Under the pieces are notes generated by a model, which worked only from the letters and a program-made list of their open reading frames with translations, was not told the DNA's origin and did not search any database. A stretch of DNA of 64,000 bases. It comes from Marinilactibacillus sp036039175 (lineage in GTDB: Bacteria > Bacillota > Bacilli > Lactobacillales > Carnobacteriaceae_A). Within the stretch, counting starts at the first letter, position 1. Each line of letters opens with the position of its first letter. The position numbers were made by a program, and so were the translations under genes. Where the stretch lies: the NCBI RefSeq assembly GCF_036039175.1, contig NZ_JAYXKP010000008.1, forward strand, positions 66,344 to 130,343. The letters run 5' to 3'. Shown piece after piece: positions 59,960 to 64,000 of the stretch.

Positions 59960-60148
59960 TCATTTACTTACGGAATTATCTTTTTCAGATACTACTAGCT
60001 TCACTAGTTGAGTAACCATTTCTTCTATAAATAATTTGACTCGTATACTAAACTCTTCACTGGAGAGATAATCAACAATTTGGTTTGATATTAAAGTGAT
60101 AATTGCTTTACCAGCTTTGATTATCATATTAACTACTGGTTTATTCAT
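59960..60148 (-). CDS. Hypothetical amphipathic protein, 62 aa
   Basis: Not recognised. A small, largely helical product rich in Ile, Val and Lys (IKAGKAIITLISNQIVDYL, then FIEEMVTQLVKLVVSE) with no clear signal or full membrane segment. Its ATG overlaps the stop of the upstream gene (ATGA), and an AGGG-type site lies in that gene, so the two are one operon. The low-GC codon use differs from the suf genes next door, in line with an acquired segment. Length and character would fit a small phage-, plasmid- or island-borne protein. Confidence 0.55.
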   Translation of the reverse strand: MNKPVVNMIIKAGKAIITLISNQIVDYLSSEEFSIRVKLFIEEMVTQLVKLVVSEKDNSVSK

Positions 60149-60516
60149 TTTTTAGTCTCCCTCTTCAACTCTCTCAATATCCTTCTTAGAATCTTGTTTT
60201 TTGTATTCTTTTCTAAAAATTCATAGGCAGAAATAGTCAGTTCTTTTTCACTAGCTTCTTCCTTTAGTTCTAGCTCTGACTTAAGAGAATAATATAAAGC
60301 TTTCGGTTTTATATCAATACTATTATTAAACTCGGCCATTTTATTATTGACTTCATTTTCAGCTTTTATTTCCAATTCATCAGTTAAAATTTCTTTTGGT
60401 AAGGTTTTTTTAAAAGATACTAATTCATTAGTGATACTTTTTTTGAGAATTTGAGTATTCTCTGCTTTAAAATCTTTTACGTTTTCAATCACGTTATCTA
60501 ACTGGGGATTTTCCAT
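60145..60516 (-). CDS. Hypothetical coiled-coil protein, 123 aa
   Basis: Not recognised. An all-helical Glu/Lys/Asn-rich protein with extended coiled-coil tendency (NVIENVKDFKAENTQILKKSI, then LEIKAENEVNNKMAEFN, then LRRILRELKRETKK). No signal peptide or membrane segment. ATG 60516 has AGGA 8 bases upstream and is preferred to 60534, which lacks a site. Operon with the 62-residue gene through a four-base overlap. It reads toward the suf terminator from the accessory side. Confidence 0.55.
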   Translation of the reverse strand: MENPQLDNVIENVKDFKAENTQILKKSITNELVSFKKTLPKEILTDELEIKAENEVNNKMAEFNNSIDIKPKALYYSLKSELELKEEASEKELTISAYEFLEKNTKNKILRRILRELKRETKK

Positions 60517-60794
60517 CTGTTTTCCTACTTTCATACAATAGTTTTATAAAACCTTTGAAATATGAATCTTTAAATTAAATTTAAATTTTGACTATACCTT
60601 TTAATATATTAAAATTATATCATAAGTATCTACTACCTATATTGTAAATATCAATACAAGGAATTAAATTTAATCTTTCTAGTAAAAAGTAGATACAATT
60701 ATTGATCGATATTATAACTATAAATGGTTATTTAGAGAATCAGATTGATTTCTCAAAGAGACAGACAAAAAAACATTGGGGAGATATAACTAGA

Positions 60795-61320
60795 ATGATT
60801 TATTATCAAGAAGAGAATTTGATTATACGTTCAATGAATGAAAGTGATAAGAAGGAATTTGTGCTTGCTTTTGAAGACTAGGGGTGGAAAAAGTCTCTTG
60901 AGTTATTTGAGCGCTATTATAATCAACAAGATAATCGAGAATTGAAAGTGATCGTTGCTGAGTGGGACAATCAAGTTGCTGGATATGTCACCCTTAGAAG
61001 TTGTTCGAAAAGCGGACCATTTAAATTAAAGAATATTCCCGAAATAGTGGATTTAAATGTGCTGATCAAGTATCAGAAAAATGGGATAGGAAATAAAATG
61101 ATGGATGCTACAGAAAAATTAGCAGAAAAATTGGTGAATCTGTTTCATTAGCCGTTCGGTTACATTATGGCTATGGGTCAGCACAAAGGATGTATATCAA
61201 ACGAAGTTATATACCAGATGGTTCTGGTGTTTGGTATCAAGCAGAACAATTAGAACAGTACTCAAGCTGTCAAAACGACGATGATTTAGTGCTTTATTTA
61301 TTAAAAAAGTTTATTAATAG
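60795..61320 (+). pseudogene. GNAT acetyltransferase pseudogene (one nonsense, one frameshift)
   Basis: A GNAT protein can be followed through two lesions. The first segment starts at ATG 60795 and stops at TAG 60879-60881 in a stretch reading FED-stop-GWKKSLELFERYYN, where Gln is the likely original. The second runs in the same frame (VIVAEWDNQVAGYVTLRS, then LNVLIKYQKNGIGNKMMDATEKLAEK) until an A5 run near 61120, after which the correct reading continues one frame over (IGESVSLAVRLHYGYGSAQRMYIKRSYIPDGSGVWYQ). Both lesions fit recent loss of function; the end near 61320 is estimated from family length. Confidence 0.75.
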
Positions 61321-61324
61321 GGTG

Positions 61325-61353
61325 TTGACAATTGTTATAGTGCTTGGTAATAT
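61325..61353 (+). promoter_or_regulatory. Promoter of the TetR-family gene
   Basis: TTGACA, exactly 17 bp, TAATAT, immediately followed by the palindromic operator at 61357. Confidence 0.8.
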
Positions 61354-61356
61354 ATA

Positions 61357-61374
61357 CTTACGAACGTACGTAAG
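61357..61374 (+). promoter_or_regulatory. TetR operator 1
   Basis: CTTACGAACGTACGTAAG is palindromic except for one base pair. It lies directly after the -10 box of the TetR gene, so binding would block transcription (autoregulation). A matching site precedes the SDR gene. Confidence 0.7.
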
Positions 61375-61384
61375 GGAGAAAAAG

Positions 61385-61960
61385 ATGAAAGCAGATGAAA
61401 TTAAACAAAGTGCATTAGCACAATTTGTTGTTAAGGGATTCGAAGCCACAACTTTAGATGATATTGTTAAAGAAATAGGGATAAAAAAACAATCTGTTTA
61501 TTCGCATTTTAAAACTAAAGAAGATATTTTTCTTCAGGTGATGCAAGATGCCACCGATAAAGAGGTCTCGTTTTTGAAAAACTTTTTCATAGAATTTCAA
61601 GAAGAATCGGCAAAAGATATGTTGAACAAACTTTTAATGAAATATAGAGATCGATATCTGAAACAAGAAAATCTTGAATTGAAGTTTGTTTTGCGCATGG
61701 CCTTTATGCCACCTTTTCACTTAAGGGATACTGTAATGAATCAATTTCATCTGTACAACCGTGAATTAGAAGAGATTTTAATGCTCATCTTTGAAAAAGA
61801 TGAGGAAATTAAGGTAACGCCTAAAGAGGGTGTGATGTCTTTCTCAAACCTCTTAGATGGAATCTTGGTTGAACTAATCTATTCAGGATCGAGCATTGAA
61901 AAACTTGATGAAAAATTATCGATATCATGGGAAGTATACTGGAAAGGTATAACCAATTAA
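61385..61960 (+). CDS. TetR/AcrR family transcriptional regulator
   Basis: A 191-residue TetR-type repressor. The N-terminal helix-turn-helix reads KQSALAQFVVKGFEATTLDDIVKEIGIKKQSVYSHFKTKEDIFLQV, the usual TetR consensus, and the rest is an all-helical ligand-binding domain of standard length. ATG 61385 has AAGGGAG about 6 bases upstream; a longer frame upstream belongs to the pseudogene. It probably represses itself and the downstream SDR gene through the shared palindrome. Confidence 0.92.
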   Translation: MKADEIKQSALAQFVVKGFEATTLDDIVKEIGIKKQSVYSHFKTKEDIFLQVMQDATDKEVSFLKNFFIEFQEESAKDMLNKLLMKYRDRYLKQENLELKFVLRMAFMPPFHLRDTVMNQFHLYNRELEEILMLIFEKDEEIKVTPKEGVMSFSNLLDGILVELIYSGSSIEKLDEKLSISWEVYWKGITN

Positions 61961-61970
61961 ATGCGTCTAT

Positions 61971-61997
61971 AATACCCATTTTAATGAATGGGTATAA
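61971..61997 (+). other. Hairpin after the TetR gene
   Basis: ATACCCATT, loop TTAATG, AATGGGTAT; a perfect 9-bp stem without a strong T tract. It may end or slow the TetR transcript. Confidence 0.5.
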
Positions 61998-62012
61998 AAT
62001 TTAACGTTATAC

Positions 62013-62030
62013 CTTACGACCGTTCGTAAA
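62013..62030 (+). promoter_or_regulatory. TetR operator 2, upstream of the SDR gene
   Basis: CTTACGACCGTTCGTAAA shares CTTACGAnCGTnCGTAA with operator 1. It lies 34 bp before the SDR start, in the expected promoter region. Confidence 0.65.
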
Positions 62031-62063
62031 GTAAAAACAAGATATAATAAGGAGGAATTTTTT

Positions 62064-62804
62064 ATGGGTAAGTTAGATGGTAAAGTAGCAATTGTTACAG
62101 GAGCAGCAAGAGGTCAAGGAGAAGCACACGTTCGTTTGTTTGTTGAAGAAGGCGCTAAGGTTGTATTTTCAGACATCCTGTCAGCACAAGGAGAAGCACT
62201 TTCACAAGAACTTGGAGAAAATGTACGATTCATCAAACACGATATCTCAAATGCGGATCAGTGGAATCAAGTTGTTGAACTGGCAGAAGCTGAGTTCGGT
62301 CCTGTCAATATTCTTGTCAATAATGCAGGAATTGATTTGTTCCGTAAGATTGAAGACATTACAATTGAAGAATACAACAGAGTGATTGCTATCAATCAGG
62401 TAGGACCTTTCATGGGTATGAAAGCAGTACTACCTTCAATGAAAAAAGCGGATAATGGTTCTATCGTAAATATCTCTTCTATCAATGGTTTACGTGGAGA
62501 GTTCGGATTTGTTGCGTATGACGCTTCTAAATTTGCACTTACTGGTATGACAAAAACAGCTGCACAAGAGTTTGCTGAACACAACATCCGTGTGAATTCT
62601 GTACATCCAGGACCAATCAGAACACCTATGATTGATTCACAAGAAGAAATTGCTGGATTTATTGAAAACGTATCTGTTCCATTGAACAGAGTAGGTGAAT
62701 CAAGCGAAGTTTCTAAAATGGTCTTATTCATCGCTTCAGACGATGCTAGTTATTCTACTGGTGCTGAATTCGTAATTGATGGTGGGATTACTGCTTCGAA
62801 CTAA
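62064..62804 (+). CDS. SDR family oxidoreductase
   Basis: A 246-residue classical short-chain dehydrogenase. Cofactor motif TGAARGQG (residues 12-19), NNAG (86-89), catalytic Asn111, Ser139, Tyr152 and Lys156 (NISSINGLRGEFGFVAYDASKFA), and the PGPIRTPM loop. Asp37 after the second strand (FSDIL) points to NAD(H) preference. It resembles hydroxysteroid-dehydrogenase-like SDRs but the substrate is not readable. AAGGAGG lies 9 bases before the ATG. Controlled, by inference, by the TetR repressor encoded upstream; the pair looks like a small inducible detoxification unit. Confidence 0.92.
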   Translation: MGKLDGKVAIVTGAARGQGEAHVRLFVEEGAKVVFSDILSAQGEALSQELGENVRFIKHDISNADQWNQVVELAEAEFGPVNILVNNAGIDLFRKIEDITIEEYNRVIAINQVGPFMGMKAVLPSMKKADNGSIVNISSINGLRGEFGFVAYDASKFALTGMTKTAAQEFAEHNIRVNSVHPGPIRTPMIDSQEEIAGFIENVSVPLNRVGESSEVSKMVLFIASDDASYSTGAEFVIDGGITASN

Positions 62805-63001
62805 TCCTTTCTATAATGTTTCTTAATAAAATTCTTTTGAGTCCAATAAAGAAGATGATTAAATGTTCAGTCGATGGAAAAGGGACAGATACGATAGAAA
62901 CGAATTTAAACAATAGATTAAAAACACTTTAACTAGACGTCGGTTTATAAACACATGAAAAATGATACTAGCCGTATACTAGTTATAAAAATGAATAAAT
63001 G

Positions 63002-63042
63002 AAAAGTCCTTAAACGCTATAGAATGTTTAAGGACTTTTTTT
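63002..63042 (+). terminator. Terminator downstream of the SDR gene
   Basis: AAAAGTCCTTAAAC pairs with GTTTAAGGACTTTT around GCTATAGAAT, then TTT. It lies about 200 bp past the SDR stop. Confidence 0.88.
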
Positions 63043-63189
63043 GTTGAAATGACTACCGAATTTTAAATTGAATTTATTAATTTTAGTGATGAAAAATAAA
63101 CTAATATAAAAAGAGTATAGTTAATTTTCTCATGACTAGTTTTCTGATAAAAAAGTAAAACTATCTTCGAACTTATTTACGAAATTATT

Positions 63190-63450
63190 ATGAAAGTATC
63201 AAAGCAAACAGAAACGTTCAAAGGTAAATTCAGCAACTTACCGACCTCATCATATACGATTGTCGATGAAGTAACGTCTATCAGCGATGTAACAGAAATA
63301 GCTTCAGCTCTAGCAACTGCTAAATAAATGTATTCAGGTGTATAATAATAACGATATTCTGTGCAAGGTGTCATTGAGAGCTTCTCTGAGCTCAACCAAC
63401 TTATATTGAATTTGGAACAATTATTGAATGCAAATGAGATTGAAGAATAG
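63190..63450 (+). pseudogene. Possible decayed small coding sequence
   Basis: A 45-codon ORF (63190-63327, ending SALATAK) has coding-like composition but no ribosome site. A second coding-like stretch in another frame (GVIESFSELNQLILNLEQLL then ANEIEE, ending TAG 63450) follows after a short interval that looks like an insertion flanked by TATTC and GGTGT copies. Joined, they would make a helical protein of about 80 residues. I do not recognise it and it may be chance. Confidence 0.3.
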
Positions 63451-63768
63451 AATCAATATAGTTCAGCACAAATTTTTGTACAAAGGAAGATTGGTAAAGT
63501 TTTGGGAAGCACTGTACGAGCATAATTTCAGAAGAGGTTGAGATTAGAGTGATAGAAAAGTGGTTGGACCTTTTTGTGCCAATACGTATAAAGCAAGTAG
63601 TGTTAAAAACGAATTATTCATTTTAGACATGAGTCTTTTTCAGCTTCTTAAAGATGATAGTTAAATTGCCAGTTTATAATATTTACGAACGCGTCTATAT
63701 ACTATTATTGATACAGGGTTTTAGAAAGAAAATATTTATTTAATTAATTCTTAATGAAAAAATGAGTT

Positions 63769-63880
63769 ACAGATGGGTAGCCATTTCATTCGTAGAATCC
63801 TTCATAAAAAGCTTTTCATGGACTACGCAGTGGGAGATAACATTTTGCATAGCTATGAGCTAGAATTATCAATAGTATAA
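63769..63880 (+). pseudogene. Decayed copy of the sufB 3' end
   Basis: This stretch aligns along its length with the last roughly 112 bp of sufB (59641-59751). Shared blocks are ATTCGTAGAA, CCTTCA, CATGGA, TACGCAGT and AGCTATGA, in the same order and spacing apart from small deletions, one of which shifts the frame. The translated tail LFMDYAVGDNILHSYELELS matches LPMEYAVELNRLISYEMEGS of SufB, and the TAA falls at the same place. It is non-functional: no upstream SufB sequence is recognisable here. Confidence 0.75.
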
Positions 63881-63960
63881 TCAGTAAGTATTAAATCAAA
63901 ATAATAAAAATTATGTTTCAATCTAATACTTTTAAAAAAAACAAATGTTCACTCCAAAAG

Positions 63961-64000
63961 ATAAAGTCCATATAATTGTGTAAAAAGAAAGGCCATATGA
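63961..64000 (+). other. Possible start of a further gene at the window edge
   Basis: TTCACT near 63949, 17 bp, TATAAT near 63972 make a fair promoter, followed by GAAAGG and ATG at 63997. The gene, if real, lies outside the window. Confidence 0.3.

Larger units (their letters stand above)
62805..63768. other. Gene-poor accessory region
   Basis: Almost a kilobase of AT-rich DNA with no convincing intact gene. It holds a terminator (63002-63042), a decayed small coding sequence (63190-63450) and otherwise stop-rich sequence. GATACTAGCC/GTATACTAGTT near 62966 is a short repeat pair of unknown meaning. Confidence 0.55.

Noticed and set aside
61190..61384. N-terminal extension of the TetR protein
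   Set aside because: This frame is the tail of the GNAT pseudogene; it includes the TetR promoter and operator, and the HTH starts properly at 61385.
1..64000. CRISPR arrays, prophage structural genes, tRNA or rRNA genes
   Set aside because: No regularly spaced repeat array, no phage structural or integrase genes, and no tRNA or rRNA other than tmRNA were found on reading both strands.

Overview
The window is a stretch of chromosome from a low-GC Gram-positive bacterium, most likely a member of the Lactobacillales and plausibly of the Carnobacteriaceae. The signs are AGGAGG-type ribosome binding sites throughout, frequent GTG and TTG starts, an LSAC/LAAC lipobox in every binding protein, a tRNA-Met T-box, a SufCDSUB cluster in Firmicutes order, a DUF2969-like protein, and an ssrA tag (ANNNNTYALAA) of the asparagine-rich lactobacillus/enterococcus type. 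The genus is inference; no rRNA gene is present to fix it.

Layout. 1-4.4 kb: the 3' end of rnr, then smpB, a DrrAB-like ABC exporter on the minus strand, a histidine phosphatase and a HAD phosphatase. 4.4-12.7 kb: small hypothetical genes, a 24-codon membrane ORF, a YolD-like protein, a PH-like protein, a VOC protein, two divergent surface proteins sharing a C-terminal IKG...IYH...AGYR domain (one with ChW repeats), a lipoprotein and a formate/nitrite-type channel. 12.7-17.7 kb: a PTS sugar operon (TIM-barrel isomerase, EIIBC, EIIA, AlsE/Rpe-like epimerase, RpiB-like isomerase) with a DeoR-family regulator; the gene set best fits D-allose (allose-6-P to allulose-6-P to fructose-6-P). 17.7-21.9 kb: a GNAT protein, a tiny ORF, a CPBP protease broken by an in-frame stop, a ribbon-helix-helix protein, a CNNM/CBS transporter flanked by two paralogous small-RNA genes, and ssrA on the minus strand. 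21.9-33.6 kb: a sirtuin, then a peptide uptake and hydrolysis operon (two M20D amidohydrolases, OppBCADF-type ABC importer, M20 dipeptidase) preceded by a consensus -35/-10 and a cre-like site. 33.6-38.2 kb: an Atg22-like MFS protein, a Na/Pi cotransporter with Pho-box-like repeats, and a FAH-family hydrolase. 38.3-45.6 kb: DUF2969-like, BrkB/YihY, an ArsC/Spx-like protein with GcvH, T-box-controlled metNIQ, a tautomerase and a DASS-family anion symporter. 45.7-50.3 kb: pstSCAB-phoU behind a Pho-box-like array; this PstS is circularly permuted. 50.4-54.2 kb: a hydrolase, a GNAT protein, a glutamine-amidotransferase-like hydrolase, and a cation:proton antiporter behind a fluoride riboswitch. 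54.5-59.8 kb: sufCDSUB. 59.8-64 kb: an accessory, partly decayed segment with two unknown overlapping genes, a GNAT pseudogene, a TetR-SDR pair with matching operators, and a degenerate second copy of the sufB 3' end.

Logic. Phosphate uptake is represented twice (PstSCAB-PhoU and Na/Pi), and both promoters carry 10-11-bp-periodic TTTACA-like repeats, which suggests one PhoP regulon. Nutrient uptake dominates: sugar PTS, peptides, methionine, phosphate, formate and dicarboxylate-type anions. The most unusual content is the pair of paralogous sRNA genes bracketing the CNNM gene beside ssrA, the permuted PstS, and the 4-kb segment bounded by sufB and its decayed tail copy.
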